Shown piece by piece: positions 1 to 12,351 of a stretch of 64,000 nucleotides of DNA. Every line of letters begins with the position of its first letter. Position 1 is the stretch's first letter. The position numbers and the translations under genes are program-made. Source of the stretch: Fomitopsis serialis (Eukaryota; Basidiomycota; Agaricomycetes; Polyporales; Fomitopsidaceae). Where the stretch lies: the NCBI RefSeq assembly GCF_022376445.1, contig NW_025954964.1:930001-994000 (forward strand), in the 5' to 3' direction. The notes under the pieces were generated by a model, which was not told where the DNA came from, did not search any database, and saw only the letters and a program-made list of their open reading frames with translations.

Positions 1-1305
1 GCAAGGTAATTGCGCAGCTCCGGCAGCTGTCGTCGTCAGACGAGCCGGTGGTCGTGGGCAGGGGTCCGAACGGGGAAACGCTGACCGCTCTCCCAAGGGA
101 CCCATCCACGCTGTCTGCCTCTCGTACACAGACGCGGAGGCGCATGACCACCACTTTTCCCGGCTCGCGGCGGACAAGACGGCAGCTTCCGAGGGTGCGC
201 AAGGTGCTGAGGCTGGTACAGCGACGACTACTTTACGGTCCATGTCCGTCCATGTTCACACCAAGACGACGGAAGCGGAGGTCTGCAGCGTAGCGAATGC
301 GTCTATCACTACCCTCCAGACGGTCTTCTCGGGAGTCAACCTCGTCAGTCTGATCACTACGCCGGACTTGGGCCTTGGCGGTCCACCAGATGGACCGGGA
401 ATCCTCAGCGGGGCATTGCCAACGGCGCAGGCCGTCATCCAAGGCGTTGAACACATTACGCCCCAGCTCATGGCACTTGGGTATGCAACGGGCAAGGCGG
501 TAATGCCTGACCACGCTGGTATGTGAACACCTTGTCTCTAGATTACCTGGGACATGCTGAAGGCACTATTAGGCATATACCCTCCAACCGATAGGATGTC
601 AGTCATTACTTGTACGTCATGCACTCATCTGGGTCAGACATAACAACGTCATCGTATGCGTAGATTGGTGGGGTTTTGAAGTTGCCATGCCTGCGGCGTC
701 CTTGCATTACCTCGATGTATGCGGCTCTTCCTTTTGTACTGCGTTTTGTCGCTGAACTGACTATGGCTGTGGTTCTCTAAATCCAGAACGTGCCGTCGGT
801 AGCGCACGCCGTCGTGAACTTCTTGACGGCGCTCTCCGTGGCGGAGGGCGGTGTGCGCGAGATCATGCCCTTTGTGCGGTACATCTCGCAGTTCGTTGAT
901 ACCGAGTACAACATGATCAAGCAACAGAATGAAGGGCAGGGCGTCGTCTGCGCCGCGACATGGTACGCAGTGGGTTCCCATACATCCGAAGTCGTTGATG
1001 TCATTGTCCATAGGATCATGCCCGTCGCCCTCGTACCACGCCCATGGGACTTTCCGCAGCCTCCTCCGAAGACCGCAGACCCAGCGGCTTCGGGCGACGA
1101 AAATCCCGATGCTGGCCCGACATCTGTGCCCATCTTGGTCACACCGCACGGTGCGTCGTCGACCGCCAACCCGGAGGGCTTGCAGAATCTCCCTGAGGTC
1201 AAGGTTACTCCACCCACACCCCCCGCGTCGCAGACGTTGAAGAGTAGCACGGAGACAGATCATCCCTCCGTTACTTCTGCTGCCGCAGAGACCCCCGCGT
1301 CGTGA
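1..1305 (+). CDS. Hypothetical protein, 3' part (5' end outside window)
   Basis: The reading frame is already open at base 2 and runs to a splice donor near 500-519. It resumes after an acceptor ending at 786 and stops with TGA at 1303-1305. If the donor is gtaatg at 500 the join is phase 0 and gives GKA then NVPSVAHAVV. The better-looking donor gtatgt at 519 does not keep frame, so a small extra exon in this unusually long gap is possible. The second exon reads ALSVAEGGVREIMPFVRYIS and VCAATWYAVG, then a proline/serine/threonine-rich tail of about 85 residues. The first exon is also low in complexity upstream of MSVHVHTKTTEAEVCSVANA. I do not recognise the family and assign no function. That it is coding rests on two long frames that join at plausible splice sites. 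Confidence 0.5.
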
Positions 1306-1854
1306 GTACTTGGGATCGGGCGCATACAGAACTCTTTATTACCTTACTGTATATCATCATCCCGGGACACTTTGGAGTCTGGATCCTCATTCATTTCAGA
1401 GCACAGCTTGCGGATACGGATACCTTCCACTCTCTACTTCTATACTCTACTCAGGCAGCGTCCGCCTCAATTTAGATCTGCGTTTATCGCGATTGTCCGT
1501 CTCGCCTCGCAGGCGTTTCTCATTGTTCTCTCTTAACGACCAGTCATGACGTTCCTTGGCAGTTTCCTCCCTATAATCAGTGATACCCATAGCCTGTACC
1601 GTACAGTAGCGATACAAACCACTCGCATGGAGCCTATGTTCGGCACAGAGATGTCTCGCGCGCGAGAGGTATCGCTCAACAGGATATCGTATTGTTACAG
1701 GTTGGTCTGGCGCAGCTCGTTCGTGACATATTACAGGTATTCTTCAGATCATTTCATGCTCTCCCCCGCCGTATGCATCCATCATTGGGTAGTGACGGTC
1801 TGGTCCGGCTCTGCACACGTTGGTCAGCAATGCTGGTATGATAGAGACAAGACG
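1306..1854. other. Intergenic, no gene seen
   Basis: This lies between two genes that converge here (unknown gene + and inhibitor gene -). Short open frames exist on the + strand but show no family resemblance and no consistent splicing. It probably holds the two 3' UTRs. Confidence 0.5.
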
Positions 1855-2262
1855 TTAGGACGGACCGATGTAGTCGATAACACCACCCTGCAATGACTGC
1901 AGCTGGGTCAAGTACGAGTTCGGGATAGTGGCGGAGAACCCCTAGAGTACAGAGATTTGACTTGAACGTGCGAAGCCATCGCAGCTGCTAGATACGTACC
2001 TTCATGAGCGAAGAGAAGCGATTTCCGACTTCACCGCCTGTGGGGACGTACGGATGGTAAGTTAGTGAGATCCAATCCGATGAGAGACGGGGAGGTACGC
2101 ACCGTTGGCACCGACGTCCCTCGCGTACTGCTCGAGCTGCTCATCCGTGACATGGTCCTTGAACACTATGATGTACTCTGGCGACGGGCACCGTCAGCAC
2201 CGCGATCAGCACGCATCTCCCAACGCACAGATGACTCCGTACGCACTTCCAGATTCAGACAT
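1855..2262 (-). CDS. Peptidase inhibitor I9-like small protein (free-standing subtilisin propeptide type)
   Basis: Four exons encode about 71 residues with no separate protease domain. Exon 1 is 2262-2247 (MSESG plus one base) and the last is 1941-1855, ending in TAA. The joined protein has the I9 core: KYIIVFKDHVTDEQLEQYA, a central GGEVGNRF, then GFSATIPNSYLTQLQSLQ and VIDYIGP. Within the family, free-standing propeptides such as Pleurotus proteinase A inhibitor act as inhibitors and folding helpers of subtilisin-like proteases. There is no signal peptide, so a cytosolic or vacuolar target is inferred. Exon junctions all have GT-AG signals and keep frame (GK|Y, NG|GE, MK|GF). The exons are too short for simple ORF finding, so the gene is easily missed. 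It is divergent from the DNA glycosylase gene, 466 bp apart. Confidence 0.85.
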
Positions 2263-2728
2263 GTTTGAGAGCGTTCTGCGAGCGGCGTGAAGGTATCCGG
2301 TGGAGATGGGGGGCGTACGTGGGGGCGCGGTCGGTCTCGACAGGATTAAGTACGGCTGGGATGCGCAGTGGCACGGATGAGGCACTATGCACCTGCGGAT
2401 TAGGAGTCGAGCCAAGGCCATGCTCCGTGAGCTGCTCCGACGATACCGTGCCGCTGACGCCACCGGCGCGACTGACCAGCACGTGCGCGGACGCGTCGCG
2501 TTTCGGCGCTTGAGCGCGTCTCGCGTCTCGCGGGCGCGGAGCCAATCATCGTGGAGCGGGAGCAACCCATCCGAGTGTGACTCAGCACCTCGGTCGCGTC
2601 GAACGCCCAGAAACTTTGGCCAAGTTCAAAAGGTTGGAACGCCGGTTGGCGAGCACCATCGCTGGTGTATGTTGAGATTGTCTTTGCTCACAAACCGTTT
2701 GCCGTCGCCTCGAAGCTATCAGTCCATC
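2263..2728. promoter_or_regulatory. Divergent intergenic region between inhibitor and DNA glycosylase genes
   Basis: This 466-bp GC-rich stretch separates two start codons pointing away from each other, so it must hold both promoters. Open frames run through it on both strands but look like composition effects. No clear TATA box or operator was seen. Confidence 0.5.
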
Positions 2729-4628
2729 ATGCCCGCCGTCACGCGCTCGGCCAGTGGAGCTACCACCAGGACGGCCGCAAAGACTCGGAAGGCTGCAACG
2801 ACAAGCTCGTCAGATTCAGCAAAGGCAGTGAAAGTGAAGAGTACGAAGAGAAAGGTTGCACCCTCTACCGAGAAGACGTCCAGGAAGAAGACAAAATCAA
2901 AGGAAGCAAGTGAGGACGAGCCTTCGCCACCTAAGCAACCCAAAGCTGTCGTCAAACTAGTCGCTCTGCCACTGAGTAACGCTGCTGAGGATGCACCAAC
3001 TCTGGTCCCTGCCGTACTCACGTTCTCGTTTGAGGAGGCTAAACAGCACCTAATCGGGGTGGACGGACGCTTTGAGGACGTCTTCAAGCGCTTGAAATGC
3101 AGGCCTTTCGAACACCTAGAAAGTGTCGATCCGTTCCGGTATGCACGAAGATAGACATTCGAGCGCGGTCTAGGTTAGCTGACTATGTGTACGCTAGGAC
3201 CCTGGTAAACTCGATCATGCAAGTCGCCGTTGTGTATTACGCTATCGAGAACAGTGACTGATCCCGATGAGCTGACAGGGGGCAACAAATCTCCTGGAAA
3301 GCTGCCAGGTCGATTACCCACAAATTCATCAGGCTATTCGACCCGTCAATCCCAGAGGACCCAACAGATCACTCCGGGTGCGTCGTGGTGTCTCCTAGCA
3401 AGGTACCACGCTGAACTGACCGGACTGCAGTCCCACGTCATTCTTCCCTTGTGCCAGACAGGTCGCCGACATGGACATCACAACACTCAGGAGCGCAGGT
3501 CTGAGCGGCAGGAAAGCCGAATACGGTCAGGGCTCATCATATGCAAGGAGACAGAGGCTGAACGCAAAATATGCAGTGCTCGATTTGGCGTCGAGATTCG
3601 CTGATGGTCGTTTGTCGACAGAGAAGTTGCTCGCTGCAGACGATGAAGATCTGTACGAGATGCTTACGGCTGTGCGGGGCATCGGCAGGGTATGTCGTTG
3701 GCCAAAATAGACGCTAGGCCTGACACTGACAGGGATTGTGTGTTCCTCTTATCCTCGCGATTTAGTGGACGGGTACGCCCATCATCATACTATGTCGTGC
3801 GGAATAACACGCTAAATGTCGTGATGCAGTTGATATGTTCGCGATGTTCTCCTTGCGACGCCCAGACATTCTGCCTGTCGGTCAGTTGCAGCAGGCCATC
3901 GCACTGCTAGAGATGTCTGATAGTTTACGCTCTGCAGGTGATCTTGGGGTACAACGCGGGGTGCTCCGCTGGTTCCTGTCGTTGCATGCACCTACCGCAT
4001 ATCCGCTCACTATCTCTCCCGAGAAGTTACCGAAGAATCCGGAAGAAGAAGCAAAGACCAAGAAGAGCCAGGTCGACGGGGATGTCCTACCTGTACCCAG
4101 GGAGGACGCTGCAGGCAGCCAGAGTCAGACCCGCGCGCTGACTCCTGATTTGTCTTCAATGCTACCCGCGCCCTCCGCGCTCCCCGAGACACCCGTTGAA
4201 AAGGGCGCCACGAAGGGCAAGAGCCAAGCCCGGCCCAACGATGAGGACAGCGGCAATCCTCTCCCAACGCCTTTTACGCCGTCTATCAACAACATCTTGA
4301 ACAAAGCTGCGACTGCGGCTGACTTCGCGCCGCCGCCCCTGCCTGAGGGCCTGACAGCCGGGGTACTACGGAGTAGACTGCAAGGAAAGAAGATGAAGTA
4401 AGTCAGCTGGTGATGAACCTTGTCGAGAGCCGGCTAATTAAATGTTATGCATCCGCGTAGGGGCGTGCTGTTGACACCGAAGGAAATGGAGGAGCTCACA
4501 GATGGTTGGCGCCCATATCGTAGCCTCGGTGAGTGCCTAGATTGTACAACGCAGATTACACGGTAATCATTAGGGCTGTCTCATAAGGTGTATTCTACAT
4601 GTGGGCATTGGCGGAATCGCCCAAGTAG
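2729..4628 (+). CDS. MAG1: DNA-3-methyladenine glycosylase II (AlkA/Mag1 type, HhH-GPD superfamily)
   Basis: Base-excision repair enzyme that removes alkylated purines such as 3-methyladenine in the nucleus. Ten exons join to exactly 455 codons (454 residues): 2729-3138, 3198-3218, 3279-3377, 3431-3525, 3577-3689, 3766-3772, 3830-3880, 3938-4397, 4461-4528, 4588-4628. The N-terminus (about 70 residues) is Lys/Ser/Thr-rich and nuclear-signal-like. The core then follows: FEEAKQHL, TLVNSIMGQQISWKAA, the helix-hairpin-helix LTAVRGIGRWTVDMFAMFS and LPVGDLGVQRG, whose Asp is the expected catalytic residue. A disordered insert of roughly 130 residues separates the core from the usual last helix, GWRPYRSLGVFYMWALAE. 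Oddities are a 7-nt exon encoding the WTV junction, a 21-nt exon and a GC-AG intron. ATG at 2729 is chosen because upstream in-frame sequence is not protein-like. Confidence 0.93.
3219..3278 (+). other. GC-AG intron in the DNA glycosylase gene
   Basis: The donor is gcaagt rather than gt and the acceptor is gacag. Splicing here joins SIM and GQQISWKAA in frame, matching the conserved GQQIS motif. No GT donor nearby gives that protein. Confidence 0.8.
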
Positions 4629-5379
4629 GGTTGCGCGGGTCGATTGTGAACACTCTCAAGACTCTAGGATGACGTGTCGTTGCTCTCGATGTGGCATATT
4701 TATGTGCTCGGTTGGCTAGGACGGAATGTATCAGATGTGCCCGGGACGTCGGTGGGCAGGCACTCGTTAGCCTTATTGTGGCGTCCAACACTGCGCCGAG
4801 TAGACGCGACGTGAAATCGAGCTTGCTGGGTCCGGTTATATTCGCATCTGGCGTTGACATACGGCAACTCAGCAGGACGCAATGAAGCGAAGTTGCATCC
4901 ACGTCTGCCTGTTATGGTGACGCTACCTCGAGCGATTAATCCTCTTTCGGCAGCGATAGCGCGTAGAGATCCACGACGCCGGCGCGTCGGGCTCTATCTC
5001 GCAGGGCATGTCGGTCATCCATGGCTCGTGCGCTGGCAGACGTCGTTCGGCTACCATGGACCCGCCCCTTAAAGCACAGATTGGACTGCCAATATGGCCG
5101 GCTTCCCTTGCAGGGCGGCGTTGCATCGGGAGAATGTCCATTCACGTACTTCTCATGGCGGCGATTTTGATGCACTTCGAAGGCGCCGTGCGATAGGAAC
5201 GTCCGTGCGCGAGCGTGTCAATGGACGCCGGCGGTGGCCGTCGGCCACACGATGCACGTCCTTCTCGCCTTCCCCTGCCGCCTGTGCCTGCATATAAGGC
5301 TCGGGCCCCTCCGCTGTCCAGTAAGCATCCGCTCCCCGCTTACACTCTCCGGCAATCTCACTCACCGCGATCCACACCA
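4629..5379. other. Intergenic, promoter of the next gene
   Basis: I see no supported gene. A TATA-like catataagg at about 5290-5298 lies some 85 bases upstream of the next ATG and is the best promoter candidate. Several + strand frames near 5215-5380 are out of frame with the downstream gene. Confidence 0.5.
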
Positions 5380-6663
5380 ATGTCTCAGTCAAAATTCTTC
5401 CAGCAGTGGCACGCGTCCCTCGAGGAGCAGGCTGCCAACGCCTACGCTGCCTCCCCGGCCACCAGCACCGCGGGCCCCTCGCAGGAGCGCCCCTCAAAAT
5501 TCTGCCAGGAGTGGCATGCAGCTCTCGAGGAGCAGGCGCAGCTTGCCGCCCGCGCCGTCTACGCTGCTCCCAAACCCGCAACCGCGCCAGTGTCCGCCGC
5601 GGTGCCGACCCGCCAGCGGGAAATCAAGCGGCTTTTTCGCGCCATTGACAAGGAACTAGCCAGCGCGGATTGCATCGGCGTACAACACCCGCTGTTCGCC
5701 GAATGGCAAGAGCTGCAGCAGGTTAGTGCGGCGATCCACGCATGAGTCGGCTTCCGTGCTGACAATGCAACAATTGTAGCAATATGTGCAGCTTGAAGCC
5801 CAGTACCAGAAGAACGTGCGTAGCTGCAGCATGTACCTCACTCGTGAGTCCTACCCATACACTGCCTTGAAGCGTTTTCTGACTCGACCTTAGGCACCAT
5901 GCATATATTCCACCCCGAAGCCCTTACTGGGCCACACGTGGTCCAGGCCGACACAGCCTTGACCGAAATACTGCGGGTAAGCGTGTCGACAGGTAATCTG
6001 ATGATCCTTCCGCTGACCCGAGAACCAGGTCGTGCGCCTGATGCAGGAGGAGGCGAAACGCGTCGAGTACTTCTTGTATGATCTGCAAGACGAAATCGAA
6101 GCATTTCCCACGAAGGTCATGCTTGCAGCGCGCAGCGCCAACACAGTCAAGTCTCGCGGGCTGTCTGGATGGCTGAAGAAGCTGCGCGCGTCGGTGAGCA
6201 AGCCTGTGAAGGCATTGCTCAAGGCCCTCGGGCGATCACGCTCTCGTTCACACATCCACCTCCGGCTCGGCAGCTCGGATAATGGTACGTTCACTACTTT
6301 CGGCTATCTGTGGGCGTCCGTCTGATATGCTCTCTTCTAGTCGCACTGTGCTCCGAGAAGGCACAATATGCAGGACAACCAGAGCAAGAGAGCATCCCAT
6401 CGACAGCTAGCTGCCAACTTCTTCTCGACGCGCTTTCGGATCTGATCGATGCGTCTCAACTCATCGAGCGCGCCTGTGACGATTTGTTCCAGGCCAGCTA
6501 CCTTGGCTCCATCGTACGTGGTCTACCTTGGATCCCACTCAGGCTGAGACTGACTTATACTCGATAGACTTCATCTACTCTCATTCGCGGAGAATATATG
6601 CAGGCGGCATCGCAGGGCTCAGCTCGGCTTTACGCACATCTCGATCTGGTTGCTCGGATGTAG
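5380..6663 (+). CDS. Hypothetical protein with two N-terminal 15-residue repeats
   Basis: About six exons: 5380-5721, a second starting CAATATGTGCAG near 5780, a third with MHIFHPEALTGPHVV, a fourth with VVRLMQEEAKRVEYFLYDLQ, a fifth beginning VALCSEKAQYAG, and a last ending ARLYAHLDLVARM before TAG at 6661-6663. Residues 4-18 (SKFFQQWHASLEEQA) and 39-53 (SKFCQEWHAALEEQA) are near-identical repeats 35 residues apart. The rest is helical, with a Lys/Arg-rich patch (GWLKKLRASVSKPVKALLK) that could touch membranes or nucleic acid. There are no TM segments, and I do not recognise the family. Splice sites follow GT-AG and keep frame throughout, which supports a real gene. Confidence 0.65.
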
Positions 6664-7624
6664 GATGTCCCTCAGACTCAGTCCCCGCCGTCTCCAAGTT
6701 TGGCGACCCATCGCTTGCTGTTGTACTTGACAGACATTGCTCGTACCAGTAGTACCACGCTCCTTGCCGTTTCATACAAGTCAAACATAGTGCTGTGTTG
6801 TAAATTGTATCATATCATACCCGCCCGTAGAACTTCAGAATGCATTCGATTTCCGAGCGCCCTTCAAAGTAAATACGCTTGCGCCGACGTTGTGGCAGTC
6901 TGCCGCCATACGAGAGGCGCTCGCCGCCATGGTGACTAGCATGGTCGCTCGATCATGTGACGACGCATCATTTGCTACACCTCGATCCGAATCGGGCAAT
7001 CGTGGCAGCTCGTGGAACATCGTGGCGTTCGTCGAGGAATATGCACTGCAAGTTGTGCAATGGACCTAACGTCTGACAGACATTCTGAATGTTGCGGTAC
7101 GTGAGAGTAGTAGCGATGCGATGTGATATTGACTGAGCAATGTCTCTAGCTTCGCCCTCGATTGTCCGTGGGTGTCAGTCATTGGCGTGATCAAACTGGC
7201 AGGACGAGCAGCTGTCGACAAAGAATAATGACGTGCATCATGAATCACGCCGCGGCATGCGCTTTGCATCCCAACGCAACCTGGGGCTTGCCCTCGCGAT
7301 TCGAAAAATGTATTGCAGAGACTCACCAAATTATTTAGGGTCTCGAAGGCCAACCGATATGTCGGGCGGCCAGCGTGTTACCGTACGGCTTCGAGGCGTG
7401 CCGGGCGATCGCGACTCCCCAGTAACATGTCGTCCACCAAGTTCGAACACGCACCGATCGACTCCATGACAGGTCTCGGCTGCCCTCCTCGTCGCATCGG
7501 CCCAATAAATACGGCCCCTCCATTCCAACCGCCCCAACACCTCGTCTCGCCTCTCCCGCACCGTGCGACCTTCCTCCCTCTCTTCGTTGTATGCTACGGC
7601 GTGTAGCACTCACGGGAGACCAAA
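6664..7624. other. Intergenic, no gene seen
   Basis: About 960 bp between two + strand genes. Open frames of 60 to 95 codons on both strands show no conserved motif or coherent exon structure. A TATA-like aataaat lies near 7503-7509, upstream of the kinase start. Confidence 0.45.
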
Positions 7625-9728
7625 ATGTCCCTCTCGCCTGAGCATACGCGCGACGAGACCGAGACATCCTGTTTTGGGTTTCTCTCCCCGCCCTCCGACG
7701 CGGAAGACGTGCCGCCTGCCGAGGGCTACGCGCTCCAAGGACAACTGACGGACCTCGACCAGGAGCCCCACTCTCACGAGGAATACTCGCAGAGCGAAGG
7801 GAGTCCCACGGGCGGACTCTACTCTTCCTTCTTTCCAGCTGAGCAGGCGGACACTTCCCCTCACGGTGCGACACCACACCTGCTTGATCCATACACGTTC
7901 TCTGCCCTGTCGTCCCTACCCCCTCTCTCAGTCCCTTCATTACCGACCCTCCAGCCAGATGTACCGCAGCATCATCTCTTCCACTCATCTACCTCTGTGC
8001 CCCCGCCGGCGCTGGACCTGGCTAACGCGTCGCTCGAGATGACCTTTGCGGACAACCACTACGACGGATACAACACTTACTCCCTCGACCCGGATGCGTC
8101 CCCCTTCATGCAGCACAAGCAAGCGTTTGACATGGCTGCCATGAACGATTTCTCCAACCTCAGCGACCCCGCAGCGTCCTCTCCTTCCAACTTCCTTTCT
8201 CCCCTGCCCTCCGTGTCGCTCCACAATCTTTCTTCCTCGACCGTCTGTAGCACGGAGTCTTTCGATCTCCCGCAGACATTGTCGCCCTCTGCGCTACACC
8301 GACCTGACTTCCCACGTGCTTACGCGTCGGATGACCCCTTGTTCACCAGGGGACGTCTGTACTCTCCGCGATTCTCGGTGGAACACAAACTCAACCTATT
8401 TTTCGTGCGCACGTACCTGCTCGGCGACGAGCTCGGTGCGGGTGGATACGGTTTCGTCATGACCGCTCGCCATCGTACAGAGGGGAACGAGGTGGCGGTC
8501 AAGTTCATCATCAAGACTAAGGTGCCTGACCATGCGTGGGTGGATGACGGGTACGGTGGACGGGTACCATCGGAGGTCATGCTACTCGGTGGACTGGAAC
8601 ATCCGAACATCGTCAAGTGCTTTGAGCTTTATGAGGACGAGATCTACTATTACATGGTAGGGATTTGATGCCCCATATTGTCGTGACATCGTGGCTGATG
8701 TGGCCCGTAGGTGCAAGAGCTGCATGGCACGCCTTGGGTGTCGAAGAAGGACAAAAGGGTGAAGCAGCCGTCTGCTCCGGGATCGCTCTCCGCGCCGTCG
8801 GTTTCCTCGCCGCCGTTGCTGACCCCTTCCTTGTCCACCGACTCGATGCTCGACTCCGTACCGTCTACACCGTCCCTGTCGGCTGAGAGCCTGCGTGATC
8901 TTCCTGCCGTCTCCATCTCTCTGCAGAGTTCGGCATCACCTGAGCAAGGCTCCGCTCTCTTCTCTCCATCGCACGTCCAACACCCTTCTGCGCCGGCGGC
9001 ACACGAGGTGGGAAAGGAGAAATGCGAGGGAGGAGCAGAGGCGCAGGGTCTCCTCCGGCCGCCGCTCCCCTTGCCTCTCCAGGTCCGCCCTAACTTCACA
9101 AGACGCCCGTCGCATGACCTCTTCGAGTGCATCGAGCAGAGCAAGTATAAACGTCTCTCTGAGAACCAGGCACGATACATCTTCGCCCAGGTCGTGGAGG
9201 CCGTGTATTACTTGGACAGTAAGGGTATCACGCATTGCGATATCAAGGACGAGAACCTACTTGTAGACAGCGATCTCAAGGTGAGCCTGAACCGCCTATA
9301 TGCGATGTACTTTATTGATTGTGCCACCTCATCACCAGGTCAAGTTGATTGATTTCGGCAGTGCCGTCTGGGTGGACGACCCTTCCGCACCTCGGCCGTA
9401 CTACCACCAATTCTACGGCACTACCGCGTATGCATCCTCCGAGATCCTGCGGAAAATGCCCTATCGCGCTCCCCCTGCTGAGACGTGGACGCTCGGTGTG
9501 CTGCTCTCCTACCTCCTCACGGGACATTCGCCGTTCCCGACTGAACAGGACGCGATGGATGGCCGGATCACTCTCCGCGAATTGGGTTCTGCGCGGATTA
9601 GTCGGGCAGCAATCTCGCTCATGCAGAGATGCCTGGAGCGTGACCCTGATCGTCGTGCTGATATCGTGGAAGTGCGCGGCCATCGATGGCTGGCGGGCGC
9701 GCTGGAGCGGGATGGACTGGATCAGTAG
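7625..9728 (+). CDS. Serine/threonine protein kinase, PAS-kinase-like catalytic domain
   Basis: Three exons (7625-8656, 8711-9280, 9339-9728). The first roughly 255 residues are acidic, Ser/Pro-rich and probably disordered; I see no PAS domain. The kinase domain follows, with glycine loop GDELGAGGYGFV, Lys in VAVKFI, catalytic loop ITHCDIKDENLL, VKLIDFGSA, and GTTAYASSEIL in place of the usual APE region, ending at RGHRWLAGALE. CDIKDEN and KLIDFGSA resemble the PAS-kinase (PSK1/2) and CAMK groups. HCD instead of HRD means it lacks the usual arginine that reads activation-loop phosphorylation. An insert of about 130 Ser/Pro-rich residues sits between the hinge (VQELHG) and helix D, flanked by FTRRPSHDLFECIEQ. 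Cytosolic signalling is likely; the substrate is unknown. Confidence 0.85.
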
Positions 9729-10731
9729 GCCTCGCCTCTCCTGAGCTCTACATATTGACCTTCCAGGCATCAGGCACGTACCTATTTTGGTTTGTTCAGC
9801 GTTTTTACCGCGTCTCCAGGCGTCTCCTCTTCGATACATTCAGATCCCTTTTTACGTTCTTCTTTCTCATCCTCATCGTATCTCATCGCACGGACTTTGC
9901 ATATGTGCGTTCATACCTTTATCACGTTTGGCTTCATCACATACCCTTCAGAGCTGTATTTTTGGCATCCGTGGCACCGTGGCCCTTCCCTTACTCGTAT
10001 AGCGTAAGTAGTACTGTATCGTAGCTCATCGTCATGTAGACCCAATTTGTGGATAGCAGGTCTTGACATGTATTCCATGCCTCTCGCCGGAGATAGCTTA
10101 AGTTGGTGGCGTAGTGAACGGTGCATCGTGAGGCCGAACGAAGTGCAGACATGCTTTTATGTCTGCGTCTGTCGAAGAGTTGGCTGGGTGCCTTGATGGG
10201 TGGTTCGTGACTGGGGTAAGTGAAGTAGTCGATAGCTTTGCGAATATAAGAGTTCCCTCGAGGATCGGTTGGTGATTGGCCCGGTAGTAGGCTCCTTCAT
10301 GCGAGTGAGCCTAAGTGTCAACGTATTCACGGTCGCCGGAAGTCTCGTGCGTCGTTCCCAGAAAACGCTGTGTGTCGGAAACCACAAGTGTTCTGATGCG
10401 AATATTTCAGCATGCGTCAGAAGGAGGAAATCTCACGGCGGATGAGCAGCAACAGTGCGTTGGGCAACGAGCACAAATGGCGAAACTTAAACCACAAATT
10501 GAAGTACTAGCACTAGTACTGCAGTACGGGTTCGCAATATTTGGTACAGGCCCGGAGGAGGAGGAGGACCCGGAGTATCGGAGATGTCAAGAAGCGCCGG
10601 CCGGGGCGGGACCGGGAAGAGCCGGCCCCGCCAGCCAATGGGAGCGGGTGCAACACAGAAGGCCCGCTCGTCGTTCAGTGCGGCGACGCCGTCTGCCTCC
10701 TTACTCACCTCCTTTTCCGCCCAACCCCACC
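9729..10731. other. Intergenic region
   Basis: This probably holds the kinase 3' UTR (T-rich to about 10000) and the NDUFS7 promoter. Open frames here run into the NDUFS7 gene out of frame and are shadows. No RNA gene or clear repeat was seen. Confidence 0.5.
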
Positions 10732-11823
<1,092 letters not shown>

Positions 11824-12351
11824 AACGCCGAGAGCTCTGACTGGATTGGCAATAGTGGATGTGGATAATGTAGAGCTTGTCGTAGTGTACAATGAGCATC
11901 TATGATAGCAGCTGGGCATCGACTATTGGCATCGCCTGTGTGACTGATTTTTTGGGGAATGTAGTCCTCGGAATCGACCCTCGAAGGGGAACGCGGGGTG
12001 AGGGATGGTGCGGGGGGCGGTGACTGCCGGCGGTTAGGCGCGTGGAGAAATCGGTCACGCATGCCCGTTTGCGATTCAAAGCTTCACCTCTAGCGTCCAG
12101 CTTCACGGCCGCCCAGCAGGCTGTTCACGACATCCACGCCCTTCGACGTTTCTGAGTTGGCTACTCTCAGCATCGGCAAGGCTGTCACCTGCTCCATCGC
12201 CCTTGCCGATACACTTTTGCCAGTCTTCGACCTCTCGGCGCTGGGATTGCTAACCTCATCGTTGCTGTTGCCATCTTCCTCGCTACGCTCTCTAGTTTAC
12301 CTTCTCTGTTCCGGTTCGACCACGCCTCTTAAGTGCGTCTGCGGCTGAGGG
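11824..12351. other. Intergenic, promoter of the next gene
   Basis: Roughly 530 bp between two + strand genes. Pyrimidine-rich tracts (about 12220-12330) directly precede the next ATG, as is common for fungal transcription starts. No gene was found on either strand. Confidence 0.5.

Noticed and set aside
649..1263. 204-codon minus frame opposite the first gene
   Set aside because: Mirror of a coding exon on the + strand; Arg/His/Cys-rich composition typical of antisense shadows.
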